This document shows positions 21,901 to 32,474 of a stretch of DNA of 64,000 nucleotides, piece by piece. Both the position numbers and the translations under genes were made by a program. Within the stretch, counting starts at the first letter, position 1. Each line of letters starts with the position of its first letter. Below the pieces are notes generated by a model. The model had not been told where the DNA came from, did not search any database, and was given only the letters and a program-made list of their open reading frames with translations. The DNA is from Eutreptiella sp. 'Long Island Sound 2002' (lineage: Eukaryota; Euglenozoa; Euglenophyceae; Eutreptiales; Eutreptiaceae), in contig OZ038381.1 in the NCBI GenBank assembly GCA_964036045.1, positions 147,817,596-147,881,595 on the forward strand, read 5' to 3'.

Positions 21901-22010
21901 CGTTGTGAGAGGCGTCTGGTGTCAGGCGCTGTCCCTATCCCGGCCGCCCGTCCCCTGGGGCGGGCGGCCGGGGTCCTGCGACCCGTGTGTCCCAGGTGCG
22001 GTTGATGTGG
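15905..22010. repeat. GC-rich tandem array, ~419-bp dimeric unit
   Basis: A landmark (CGACCCGTGTGTCC with small variants) recurs near 16541, 16951, 17373, 17793, 18212, 18630, 19048, 19469, 19888, 20305, 20724, 21143, 21561 and 21979, a spacing of 410-422 and usually 417-421 bp. Each unit has two related halves of about 210 bp. One half carries GGACCCAGCACCGGCC and GGGGCGTCTGAGGTCAGGCG, and the other GGGGCCCAGCACTGTCC and GGGGCGTCTGGTGTCAGGCG. The leftmost ~250 bp, next to the LINE, is the most diverged. The many ORFs across the array on both strands are periodic copies of one another and are not genes. Element 1 interrupts the array at 22010. Confidence 0.92.
22007..22010. repeat. Candidate target-site duplication, left copy (GTGG)
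   Basis: GTGG directly before the 5' LTR matches GTGG at 34567-34570 after the 3' LTR. Neighbouring array units carry GTGG at this phase, so the uninterrupted site can be inferred from sister copies. Because the array is G-rich, four matching bases are weak evidence alone, and the exact LTR 3' edge is ambiguous by a few bases. Confidence 0.5.
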
Positions 22011-23710
22011 TGAAGCCGGTTCGGACCCCCGTGGCCATCTTGGGGTCACTTGGGGTGTGTATCTATGTGCCGGCAAGCCGCCATTGGCTGATATCACACT
22101 CTCCCATCCACCTGATCCAACCCGATGTGATAGTGTGATAGGTTAGGTCATTCCGGCTATGAGCGGCTATGAGCGGCCATATTCAGTACCGAGGCGCCGC
22201 CAGCGGAGATTTATATATCAGAATATCGGGAATCAACAGGGTTTTATTATCATGATGTTTCCGTAATTTTTCAGCCTTTCGTTCTGATTGTCAATGTATC
22301 GGCGACTGTCAGTTGGCTGGCGATTTTGCGTTAACCGATTGGTTAACTGTTATTTCCAGATATTTTGGCGGATATTCTGTTGAAGGGTCAGATTTCATCA
22401 GCAAAGGGTTCGTTGCTTCCGCAATTCTCTAAATAAGCACTCGAAATTTTAATCAGAATTTTTCGCGATGTCGAAATCGGATTTTCGACTTCGACATCGC
22501 CGCACTTGATTTGGACTTCTTCGAGTGGTCACACTCCTTCCCCTATGCCCGAATCAGGTTTCCCTTATACTTGCCACCCATTTGACTTGGAGATATAAGG
22601 GAAACAAAAGTGAATCGTGGGACCACTTTGAAGGACCATATCTACGCGCGAGTGTGAGGAAAGAGAATAAAAAAGGTTGGGTTGCAAACGCCCTGGTCTC
22701 AACTTAATTTAGGACGCATCAAATGCCTTTGGTGTGTACACATGCCCGATATAGCAAGGGATAATGGTCGGGAGGGTATAAAGTGATATATAACTCTTGG
22801 ACCGTGCAACCGAACATTCTATTGGGACTTTCGAGTGTACCGCATTAGTGTTGGGGTTGCATAGCAACTTTCTTTGGGTTCCTACGTATTTTTAACATGA
22901 AGTTATGTCAATGGAGGGACATGGCATATCATGGTGGGGGCCATATTTTGAGGGTATGTGTTGTATGCATGGTATATGTTTGATATGCTCACGCCCATGT
23001 TATATATCTTCGTGTGGCCGAAGAGATGGGGAGCCATACGTGACAAGGGCGTTGCCCATGTCCCAATTGTGGAATTCAAAGCGCTAGACCAAGTCTACCG
23101 CGTATGTATTGCTCATGGTATGTTTGACAAAGAGACCCATGGGTGCACTCCCATTTTCATGGGGCATGTAGATATTAGTGGCGAAGGTATCTCCATGCGC
23201 CCGATTTGGGATCTAAGTCGGGGAATTGTTCGCAAATGGTTCCAATCATTTGTGTATTGAATCATGAGCGGATATCATGGGTGAGCATAGAGATATACTA
23301 TCATGACATCTTTGTATTTGGTCATACTTTCATGTTTTTGACCTCAATTTTTGTTCATTTTTGCGTTTTGTGTACTTACTTGGTTGGCAAACAGCAAGAA
23401 GCCTATGGAGAGTCGAACCATGGTATGTTGTTCATTTGTTGGGATATGCTTTGGAGTTGAACACCACCATATGCCGGATCGTGTACTCCATTTGGCTTGG
23501 CGCACGAAGGATCACAAGAATTTGTCTCAAGATCATGGGCTGACTTGGGCAGTGCGTGGCGCCCATATCCGAAGGTGTTTCGAGGGTAGAGTGGGGATGT
23601 ACATGGGCATTGGCCTTTGGTCTCTATCCTCCATGAATATTAGACTTCGATTCCATGCATGCTCCGAGCCTTCGGACAAGTGGTAACTTCAATTTCGAGC
23701 ATATATGTGG
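22011..23710 (+). repeat. 5' LTR of element 1
   Basis: It begins TGAAGCCGG and is collinear with 32871-34570. It contains a perfect 11-bp inverted repeat (22465-22475 with 22490-22500) and a TATAAAG box at 22777, conserved at 33637 in the other LTR. Homology ends with ATATATGTGG. The last bases could belong to the LTR or, in the 3' copy, to the target duplication, so the 3' edge is uncertain by about 5 bp. Confidence 0.9.
22777..22783 (+). promoter_or_regulatory. TATA box candidate in 5' LTR of element 1
   Basis: TATAAAG lies in a GGGTATAAAGTGATATATAA context about 770 bp into the LTR and is unchanged in the 3' LTR. It is a plausible core promoter for the genomic RNA. There is no direct evidence for the transcription start. 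Confidence 0.45.
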
Positions 23711-24300
23711 TATATGGCCAATATGGTGTGAATTGGCAGCTTTTTGGCATGTTATGAGTTCAAACTCATAGGTCATTCCTCTAAGCCCATTCAATTCCAA
23801 GTCCAACCAAGGTTATGTCAGGGTAGGCCATGGTCCTGGGTGCCACTCTAGGCCATGACACGCCACCTTCCCTATTGGGCTAGGATTTAGAGGCTTGGGA
23901 GTGAACACATTTTTGGGGTTTGTGTAATGACTTGTGACACATGGCATTCAGCCATCTCATTTGACCTGGTTCAGGGCAATATGTTGGTGGGTCAAGGGAA
24001 GGTCCTGAGTCCAGGGAATGAGGGGTTTATGGCTGTGAATGTGTATGTTTACCTCTTTCCCCAACTTTGCTTTATTTGTGTTCATATGCCAATTTCAGGG
24101 CTTTCTTCCTTGGTGCAATTCTTGTACATGCCCGCCACCGTGGGAATACCGGTGTGCTGAACGAAAGCCCGCAGCCTGATTTGGATTGTGAATTGGGTTA
24201 TTGCTGTATTTGTTGGATCTGGTTGCTATTCAGGGTTGAAGGAGGATTTTATTTTCTATATTTTTGGATTTTGGACCCTGGACTTTGAGGATTTTGAGAA
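23711..24300 (+). other. Element 1 leader (5' untranslated)
   Basis: This lies between the 5' LTR and the gag ATG. No obvious primer-binding site complementary to a common tRNA 3' end is visible right after the LTR (the sequence there starts GTGGTATATGGCC). No long ORF is maintained. Confidence 0.5.
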
Positions 24301-27300
24301 ATGCAATCGTTGATCAGGAGCAAGTCAGCAGGGGTGACAGGCGGAAGGGGCACAGCGGGGGCCGGTCCTGGTAGGGACCTTCTTTATGGTAGCAGAGGCT
24401 TACCTGCTGCCCCTACCAACCGCCGACCCGGGGACTTGGGCCCTTATGAGCCCTGCCCAAGTACGCCCCGGGTGCGTATTGTGGACTCGGTGGAGACCAC
24501 GCCGGAGAGTGGTGCCATAGAAGAACCGAGACGTTCGAGAGCATGGCGAACTCCGGAAGTTGAAGCCCGAAAAGAAGTACGACATCCGGGAAGAGGAGGA
24601 CGTGACATGGAGGACCTGGTCTCCATGTGCGAGCGTCGCTGCCGCAAGGCATGCAACCTCCGCTCCGCCGCGGAGGACTCTGATGAGGCCTGCCATTCAG
24701 GCAGCAGTGGAGGACGGGCCCGGCGCTACCGGAAGCGCGGGTCACCCAAGTCCGCGGCAAGGGACGCCGGGGCTATGGACACGGACCCCAGCCTGGTCAG
24801 GCTGTGGGAATCCGAGGGGCACTCCGAGGGCTATCGGACAACCTACGAGCCACCTTCGGAGCCGGAGATGTCCGCGCCGATCGCAAGGGCGCATACGGCC
24901 CCCGAGCCCGCCCTGAAGCACGACGCCGAGGGCTTGAAGAGGCCGGCCAGGGCCCGGACGGCACCTGTGCCCCGGCACACGGAACCAGAGACGGACGCCA
25001 TAGGCAACACGCCCATGGGCGACGAGTCTGAGGTGCCGGGAACCGCGGGATGTGCTGAATCCGGCGGAAAGCACGCTGCGTGCCACTGCGAGCACGTGTC
25101 CTTCCTCATGGGCAAGTACCCGAAGATGGGGATGGATGCCATCGTGCATCACCTTGACCGCCTGGACAACGCCAAGGACGCTCTAGAGGAGGACGTCGCG
25201 GGGATCCTGGACGACCAGTCGGCCGCGGAGAACCACATGGAGGGGCTGCGAGCGGATCAGGCCCGGTACCGGGAGAATCTGGAGCTGGCCCTGCAGAAGC
25301 AGCAGCAAGTGGTGGACAGCCTCCTCCACTTAGTGGAGGACATGTCGGGACGCCTGAGAAGGCTAGAGGTGCGACAGCCCCTCGCCTCGGGTCCGGAGCT
25401 CCCGGCAAAGCCGGCCGCGGTAGAGCTGGTGGAGCGGGTTAAGACCCTCAGGAGCGCCATGGAGAAACCCATGGGCGGCCCTGCAGAGGCACCATACGCG
25501 CCTCCGCGTGTTGACCCGGGTGCGCTGCCGTTTGTTCCCATGTTCAGCGAATCCACAATGCTCGGGGAACACACGGCACCGGCTGGGTCCATGCGGGAAG
25601 GGCACGTAACCACGGATCCGAGGAGCCTGACGGTACAGATGTCCCATGCCGCCCGGGATGTACCGATCACGACGAACATGGTAGTTTACGCGGAAGAGAA
25701 GATCGAGAACCATACCATGCAGCAGCGAACCATTAGAAGCGCCGACGGACATGGTCGAGGTCATCCAGGCGGAAACCTGTGGGCGAAGGACCCCAATACG
25801 GGGATATGGACGGCCGATGGAGCAAATCCTTCCCGCATTCCAAACCCCATGGGTTCAGGCCCAACTGGACCGCACTCCATGGAGGAGAGGGATGTACGGG
25901 GAGTGTACTCACACCCCCCGGCCACAGGTGGTATCCGTCTCGGTGGAGTGGTGGCTGGAGACGTCGGAGACGCCATCAGGATTGACGACCTCAGGGGAAT
26001 CAAAATCCCCTACTACGATGGTAACCCCTCCAACCTGGATGACTTCATCCTGGATTGGGAGGACTTCGCCGAGGAGGTCGTCGGCGAGATGCGGGGAGCG
26101 CCGCGGGACAAGTGGGTATGCCGGACATTCCGACACCGCTTGGCGCAGGACCTGAAGGAGGAGCTGCGGGATCAGATCCGGGAAGGACTGATCAGGACGG
26201 AGCAGGCCTGCCTCCAGTGGTTGGAGGATGAGGAGCGGGTGGACGCTCCGAATCAGAAGCTGGAGGACCTGTGGTCCATTCCACTGCCGTTGGACCGCGG
26301 TGAGTTGCGGGTCCGGGAGTGGAACCGGTATCTGCGGAAGTACCGCAGATGCCTCAAGCTGGTGGAAGACTGGAACGAGGCCAGTGAGATCCGCCACTTG
26401 CTGAAGGATGTCCTCCCCGGCAACTGGAAGAGGAGAGTGGAAGAAGAGGAGAAGAAGCGCGCCAAGAAGCGGGTGGCGGTGAGGATTATGGCGGCGGAGG
26501 ATACCCATGCGGGTATCATGGAGTTCTTCAGGAGGAACCTGGGCGAACCCAACCGGATGTTGGGCCTGAAGAACGCCGTGTATGTGGAGGTGTTTGGAGA
26601 CTCCATGGGGCAAAGGTTGCTGCGCCTCAATAACGTGGAGTGGAGGCGCGGGGAGCCGCTGAGGATGCAGGTCATCCTCGCCCGCATGAGCCTGGACGAG
26701 ATCGTGAAGTACATCACGCTGGAGTTGAAGCTCAATGCGAAGAACGAGGCCCACGTGCAGGATCGACATGGTCATGGACAACGAGGCGACCGAGAAGACC
26801 GCCACCACCGGGAGATCCAAGAGGACACGGCCAACTCTGCGGAGGATGGTAGTGGAAGTGGCCAAGACCACTGGTCCCGGGAGGATCACGAGGAGGCCCA
26901 TTTCTTCGCGTTTGTGGCGCACAACGTGAAGAACCATGGGCAGGATCGGTCCAGATGGAGCCAGGTGGGACCCAGGAAGAATAGAGAAGGACCAAGGAGG
27001 ATCAGGAACCCACCGCTCTCGTTCCGAGAGTACAGGTCTCAGCACGACGGGTGCTGGGTCTGTTATGGCAAGGGAAACAACCATGCACACGACCACCGTC
27101 AGTGCAAGGTGTATGAGGCGGACAAGAAGGCCTACTTCGCAGCCCACCCCGAGAAGAAGCCCAAGGAGCAGCGGATTTCCGACTGGAAGGCGAAGGGCGG
27201 AGACGGGGGAAAAGGCCAAGGCAAAGGCCAAGGAAAAGGCGGAGGAAGAGGCTATGGTGGTGGACCTGGCCAAGACCGACGAGTGAGGTCGATCGAGGAA

Positions 27301-27408
27301 GTTGCTGAGGACATGTTGAGGACGTTGGAGGAACTCAAAGCCCAGCAACGTGGTGGACAAAGTCCTGGCGGATCGCAGCCGGAAGGGGCTGCAGGAAGCC
27401 AAGTCTAG
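24301..27408 (+). CDS. gag: Element 1 Gag with expanded zinc knuckle
   Basis: ATG at 24301, 1035 codons, ending at a TAG at 27406-27408. It is the structural protein expected to form the cytoplasmic particle and bind element RNA. The N-terminal ~270 residues are charged and low complexity. A coiled coil follows at about residues 280-360 (QQQVVDSLLHLVEDMSGRLR). A helical capsid-like region lies around 560-830 (YDGNPSNLDDFILDWEDFAE, WNRYLRKYRRCLKLVEDWNE). A knuckle is at about 27050-27105 (CWVCYGKGNNHAHDHRQC), where the usual CCHC spacing is stretched to C-x2-C-x8-H-x4-C. The C-terminus is Lys/Gly-rich and basic. The frame after the TAG stays open into Pol. Large for a Ty3 Gag, but otherwise typical. 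Confidence 0.85.
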   Translation: MQSLIRSKSAGVTGGRGTAGAGPGRDLLYGSRGLPAAPTNRRPGDLGPYEPCPSTPRVRIVDSVETTPESGAIEEPRRSRAWRTPEVEARKEVRHPGRGGRDMEDLVSMCERRCRKACNLRSAAEDSDEACHSGSSGGRARRYRKRGSPKSAARDAGAMDTDPSLVRLWESEGHSEGYRTTYEPPSEPEMSAPIARAHTAPEPALKHDAEGLKRPARARTAPVPRHTEPETDAIGNTPMGDESEVPGTAGCAESGGKHAACHCEHVSFLMGKYPKMGMDAIVHHLDRLDNAKDALEEDVAGILDDQSAAENHMEGLRADQARYRENLELALQKQQQVVDSLLHLVEDMSGRLRRLEVRQPLASGPELPAKPAAVELVERVKTLRSAMEKPMGGPAEAPYAPPRVDPGALPFVPMFSESTMLGEHTAPAGSMREGHVTTDPRSLTVQMSHAARDVPITTNMVVYAEEKIENHTMQQRTIRSADGHGRGHPGGNLWAKDPNTGIWTADGANPSRIPNPMGSGPTGPHSMEERDVRGVYSHPPATGGIRLGGVVAGDVGDAIRIDDLRGIKIPYYDGNPSNLDDFILDWEDFAEEVVGEMRGAPRDKWVCRTFRHRLAQDLKEELRDQIREGLIRTEQACLQWLEDEERVDAPNQKLEDLWSIPLPLDRGELRVREWNRYLRKYRRCLKLVEDWNEASEIRHLLKDVLPGNWKRRVEEEEKKRAKKRVAVRIMAAEDTHAGIMEFFRRNLGEPNRMLGLKNAVYVEVFGDSMGQRLLRLNNVEWRRGEPLRMQVILARMSLDEIVKYITLELKLNAKNEAHVQDRHGHGQRGDREDRHHREIQEDTANSAEDGSGSGQDHWSREDHEEAHFFAFVAHNVKNHGQDRSRWSQVGPRKNREGPRRIRNPPLSFREYRSQHDGCWVCYGKGNNHAHDHRQCKVYEADKKAYFAAHPEKKPKEQRISDWKAKGGDGGKGQGKGQGKGGGRGYGGGPGQDRRVRSIEEVAEDMLRTLEELKAQQRGGQSPGGSQPEGAAGSQV

Positions 27409-30075
27409 AGGAGCCCCCACAGGAGTGGGACCTCGGAGGTCTCTCCTCCGAAAGTCAGTGGAATCCCAGAGAAAGCGGAGGCACATCGGGTGCCGAAGAA
27501 GGCTCCAGAAGAGCCAAAACCACTGAGGTTCGCCACTCCCAACCCCTGGAGCGCCCTGCCAAGGGAAGTACATGTGGGTACGGGACATGGCAAGAAGGAA
27601 GGAGCGACCACGGAGAGCCCCGTGGACGGGCAGGACCAACCCAAGATCTACACCATCCGTGACCATACCCTTGAAGTCCTGATGCACCCGGACGTGCTAG
27701 AGTTGCATGCCGTGAGAGTCGTCCATACACCTCATGGCGACGAGTGGCAGTTGCACTTGAAAGTGCGAGTACGGTGCGGACGAGAGGAGAAGGTGGTGGA
27801 TGTGTTGGTGGATACGGGTGCCCAGGTGAGTCTGGTCCGGAGAGGGTTGTTCAAGGAGGAATTCCTGCAACCCAGCCGGAGACCGGTCCGCCTGAAGGTC
27901 GCCAACGGAGAGATCATGGGTGGTGGCACCCATGAGGCCACTATCAGTATGGAATTCTGGGAGCATGAGCGCTTGAACCGCCCTGATCAGGCGAAGAGAA
28001 GCACTCTATCCGGGAACTTCTACGTGGCCGACATTACCGATTGGGATATGATCATGGGGTACGACTTCATGGTGGCCAACGCCATTGGAGCCCTTCCCCA
28101 TCGTGCAACGCTGGTCCGGGAGGATGATGAATGCCTAACATGGCTGTCCACGGACTATGCATGCGGATCATCCCAATGGAACGCTGAGGAAGAGGATCGG
28201 ATCGTCCAAGCGGTGCAACCTGTGGGAGCCAAGTCCAGAGGCGACCTTGGAGTTCAGCTCACGGAGTATGGAATGGCGCCGCGAGTGTACGCCAGGATGA
28301 TTCAGACGCTGGGAGCCGAAGCGCCCGAGACGGACGTCTTCGCTTCCCGGGATGCCCCACTTCTGCGGAAGTGTAGGAGGCATTGGCATCGAGGAGACTC
28401 AGCCTGGCACAGGCATTGGGGTTTGAAGGAGTGGGGACCCATGTATTGGCATGGCTCCCTGGATAACACCAGACGTACGGTGGAGGAGATCATCGCGGAT
28501 AGGGCGAAGGGGGTCCTGGTCATAACTGGCATAGGATCCACCCCATGTCCGCTGGAGGGTCTCAAGTCGACGCTGGACTCCATCACCCTGAACGAGATGT
28601 CATTCGGGCCAGAAGAGGAATTGTTCATCGACGCCAAGGGTGTATCAATGCCCTCCCCGGATCAAGCGTGGGGTACCAAGGCTTTCCTGGTGGATGGGGC
28701 GCAAGCCCAGCCCACGGGTGATGAAGCATTCATCCGTAGGGTGGAGGCGGTGCCCATGAAGGTCATGTTTGAGCCGAAGGAGGGGACGGATCAGCCAATT
28801 GATGGTATCGACGTCCTGTCCCACGCCGAGATCGACGACGTCGTCAACTACATGCGGATGGGGATGCACGACCGTGTGGCAGCCAAGAAGAGGCGGGCCA
28901 TGGTCACATATCCGCATTGGTGGGATGACAAGATGTTGGTCACCGGTAAGTACGAGAAGGAAGAGTTTGTGGCGAGGGTCATGGATCACATCGCGGACCA
29001 ATACGATGGTCCGGTCGGGTCGGACCCACCAACATGGGATTTTCCAAGAATGGGTGCCGATAGCGACAGTCACCAGCCCGAGGCCGCAAATTTCGGAAGA
29101 TTATCGGTGGGAAGAGCTCCCCACGACGATGAAGACGGCATATCGGACGAAGAGAAGTCGGAATCGGACCCAGAAGAGGCCTATACCGCAGTGCGGTCGG
29201 TTGTATCTATACCGAAGCAAGCGGCTGAAGAGGCCCAGGAGAACCCGAAGGTCGCCGAGCTGAAGGAGAGGCTGATCAAGGCCTATCCACGGCTATTCAG
29301 TGGCGTCGCCAACAAGAACCCTCCAGATCGTGGGAGGTTTGGTACAGCGAAGATCAAGCTGAAGCCGAACCCGAAGATCTATCGTCATCGGGAGTACCAA
29401 CTTCAGGGCGATCGGGCCGAGGCCATGAAGAAGTTGTTGGCCGAGTTCATTGAGCGGGGATGGATCGAACCCTCCGACAGTGAGTGTGCCAGCCCAGCCT
29501 TCATCGTGCCCAAGAAGGAGAAGGGCGAGTGGAGGTTGGTGGTTGATTACAGAGGTTTGAACGAGCAGACCGAGCACGACTCGTACTCGCTTCCCCTGAT
29601 CGACTCCATCCTCCAAAAGCAACAGAAAAAGCAGATTTTCACGGTGTTGGACCTGAAACACGGTTACCACCAGATGCCGCTACACCCGGACTCCAGACCC
29701 TGCACAGCGATGTCGACGCCGCTGGGGCCCATGCAGTGGAAAGTGGTGCCTATGGGTGCCAAGAATGGCAACGCCGCTTTCCAGCGCATGATGGAGGACC
29801 TACTCGGTCCTGTCCGGGACTGTGCCGATCCCTTCGTGGATGACATCATCATCGGGTCCGGCACGGAGAACATGACTGAGGACGAGCTCATAGACGCGCA
29901 TGAGAAGGATCTGCGCCTAGTGCTCAGCGAGTTGGACAAGCACAACATGGTGTGCAAGCCCACCAAAGCCTCACTCTTCGTGAAGGAAGTGGAGTTTGCG
30001 GGTCACGTGGTTGGTCACGGGCAACGCCGTCCCATGCCTGGGAAGCTGGCGTCCCTGCACCACTGGGAGAACCCC
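27409..30075 (+). pseudogene. pol: Element 1 Pol, first part: protease, spacer domain, RT
   Basis: This is in the same frame as gag, directly after the TAG, with no ATG at its start, so expression would need readthrough or another device. The aspartic protease has VLVDTGAQVSLV (DTGA at 27811-27822) and DWDMIMGYDFMVAN. A spacer of about 400 residues follows, including a module at about 28327-28620 (TDVFASRDAPLLRKC, GVLVITGIGSTPCPLEGLKS) that is conserved in element 2. RT runs from about 29330: WRLVVDYRGLNEQTEHDSYS, FTVLDLKHGYHQMPL, WKVVPMGAKNGNAAFQRMM and catalytic FVDD at 29833-29844. Near 30,071-30,078 the sense leaves this frame; comparison with element 2 indicates loss of one base from a C run just before the TISELR motif. 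Confidence 0.85.
28327..28620 (+). other. Extra domain between protease and RT of element 1
   Basis: The stretch reads TDVFASRDAPLLRKC, then RHWHRGDSAWHRHWGL, VEEIIADRAKGVLVITGIG and LKSTLDSITLNEMSF. The equivalent stretch in element 2 (about 45917-46145) keeps D-[VA]-F-[AS]-S, DSA, a W/G-rich turn, KAVLVV and a leucine-rich end. From memory, the D-x-F-A-S start with aromatic residues and a hydrophobic beta strand recalls the Dam-methyltransferase-like domain of DIRS elements. That relation is an inference I cannot test here. Confidence 0.5.
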
Positions 30076-32474
30076 AGACCATCAGCGAACTCCGGTCCTT
30101 CATTGGGTTCTGCAATTACTATTCGGGCTATGTCCGGATGTATGCAGAACTCTCGGGGCCGCTGCACAAGATGCTGCAAGTGGGCAAGTTCGATGGCCGT
30201 AAGGGGAGCAAGAAGAAGCTTGCCTGGACCCCTGAGGCTGAGGATGCGTTCAACAGCCTGAAGGAGCGACTCCTGGGGCAGTTGGGGCTATTCTTGGTGG
30301 ACCCGGACAAGGGATTCGTGCTACGGACGGACGCCTCGGACTATGCTGTAGGGGCAGTCCTCGAGCAGATCCGAGACGACGGGTCACATGTTCCTGTGGC
30401 GTTTTGGAGTCGGATCCTGGCCGAGGGCCAACGCCGCACCTGGACCGCGAGGGAGAAGGAGACGTACGCTATTGTATGTGCGCCCAGGAAGTGGTCTGGC
30501 CACATCGGATTGCAATCGGTGGTGGTTTGCACGGACCATCAGTCCTTGCAGAGCTGGCACAAGGAGCACGTCGACACCCCCTCGGGACCGGCGGCAAGGA
30601 GGGCCCGATGGCATGAGACGTTCGCCCAGTTCGACCTCAGCGTCGTATACGTCCCGGGGAAGGACAACACTGTGGCAGACTGCCTCAGTCGGTGGGCCTA
30701 CCCCGCGGGCAAGGCTTGGATGGACATATCCAGCCATGGAGACGCCGAGGAGACCGAGGAGGCCAAGCGCATCATCGAGATGGAGAAGACCATGGAGCAA
30801 GAGGGGGTCAAGTGCTTTGTGGTGATGGCAAACCGTACGGACCTGGCCAAGTTCCGGGGTGCCCGCGTCCAAGCTATTCGAGAGGAAACCCTCGAGCAAT
30901 GGATGGTGGCCCCGGTAGAGCTAGTCAAGTCGGTGCTCACAGAGGATTGGTCGGATGACTACGCGGCATCCGAGCACTGGAGCAAGTACTGGAATGCCGT
31001 GAGCGCCCCGTCAGACGACGAATGGCCCGAGGGCTTGACCGAGGATGGCGACAAGTTGTTCCTCAAGGACAAGCTGCTGGTGCCCGAAAACCGAGTGGAG
31101 GAGCTCATTGACCATTGGCACAACGCCCAGCTCTTGCACCTTGGCCGAGACAAGATGCAGCAGGACCTGGAGTGGCGTTTCAAGTTCCCTCCGGGGTACT
31201 ACGCCATCCTGGATAGGTACTGCAGCAACTGTGCCGTGTGTCGGGCCACGAAGAGCCCCAACCACTCCACAGCGGGCAACCCGGTGTATACGGCTATACT
31301 GGAAGCCCCTATGCAGTCCGTGGCCATGGATGTATTCGCCATGCCTGAGGTCACCGTGGAAGGAGAGACCTATGACTGTGTCATCCTGGCGGTGGATAGG
31401 CACAGTGGGTATATCGTGGCGGTCCCTGGCAAGAAGTCCAAGAAGAAGGACAAGAAGGACAAGCATGGAGTGGGACTGCAGGCCAAGACCGTCGCTAATG
31501 CCATGATCAGGCATTGGCTGACGATTTTTGATATCCCAGCTGTCATCTGCAGCGATCGGGGCAGTCAATTCGTGGGGATGTGGTTCAAGACGATGTGCAA
31601 GCACATGGGGACTCGGCACGCCAAGACCGTGGCGTACCACAGCCGGTCGAATGGCCGGGCTGAGGTGGCCGGGCGGCAGATGTTCGAGAAGTTCCGCCAG
31701 CTGCACATCGACGAACCGGGCCGGAACTGGTACAATTCGCTGTGGAGAGTGCTCCAAGCGTACCATGACCTTCCGGGACCCACTGGACTGTCGCCCCATC
31801 GCATCCTGTTCCTACGGGATCGAGTGTCACGCACTCTCCTGTGGTTGAACCATGGCAAAGTGGCCCAGGATGCGAACGCTATGATGTCTGAGGCGGACGA
31901 CACGGCGGCCAAGGTGTGCAAGGCACTTCAGGACGAGCATGACAAGAGGGCCAAGTACTTCAAGCAGGGAAAGGTCCAGAAGTATGCTCTCCAAGACACC
32001 ATGTGGGTGGAGCGGCACCACAAGGATGTCCTGTCCAGGCATCGGCAGGCGTCCTGGTATGTGCCGGGGGTAATCGTGCGGAAGGTCGGGCAGGATGTGT
32101 ATGCGGTTCGTGTGGGGGATAACAAGATCCTGGACCGCGACCACACCCAGCTTCGTCCCCGAGCACCAGACCCCAGCGGACGTCCCGTCACCTTCGAGTT
32201 CACGGCCGGCGATGTGGACTCGGACGATGAGGGTGAGGACGACGAATTCACCGCGGAGAAGATCCTGGCGGACAAGCCGGACCCGGGGACGCCTGGGGGG
32301 AGGCTTTACAAAGTCCGTTGGAAGGGATTCGCCGCATCCAGGGACTCGTGGGAGCCTCCGAGCAGTTTCGTGCCGAGGTATACCACGGTCTGGATGGACT
32401 ACCTAAAGAAAAAGAGTATTTCTTTGGATGTCAAGGACGTGTTGGTCCATTTGGTTGCTGCTGTAGCACCGTAA
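30075..32474 (+). pseudogene. pol: Element 1 Pol, second part: RNase H, integrase, chromodomain
   Basis: This continues Pol in the frame one base back and ends at a TAA (32472-32474). It starts at the RT/RNase H connection (TISELRSFIGFCNYYSGYV). RNase H has LRTDASDYAVGAVLEQ, EKETYAIV and VCTDHQSLQSWHKEH. The integrase has a CSNCAVC zinc pair, then the catalytic core with MDVFAMPE (first Asp), ICSDRGSQF (second Asp) and, exactly 35 residues on, the Glu in SNGRAEV. A chromodomain near the C-terminus (about 32240-32410; EKILADKP, YKVRWKGF, DSWEPPSSF) defines a chromovirus and should steer integration to marked chromatin. No further frame break or stop was seen after the base loss, which fits a young copy. 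Confidence 0.85.

Noticed and set aside
15905-22010. Dozens of ORFs of 60-260 codons on both strands.
   Set aside because: They recur with the 419-bp unit, are low-complexity Gly/Pro/Arg/Cys and have no domain. They are products of a stop-poor GC-rich repeat.
30068-30261. Programmed frameshift between the two Pol frames of element 1.
   Set aside because: The shift falls inside the RT/RNase H region where Ty3 elements have one continuous protein, and element 2 shows the extra base, so a one-base deletion is simpler.
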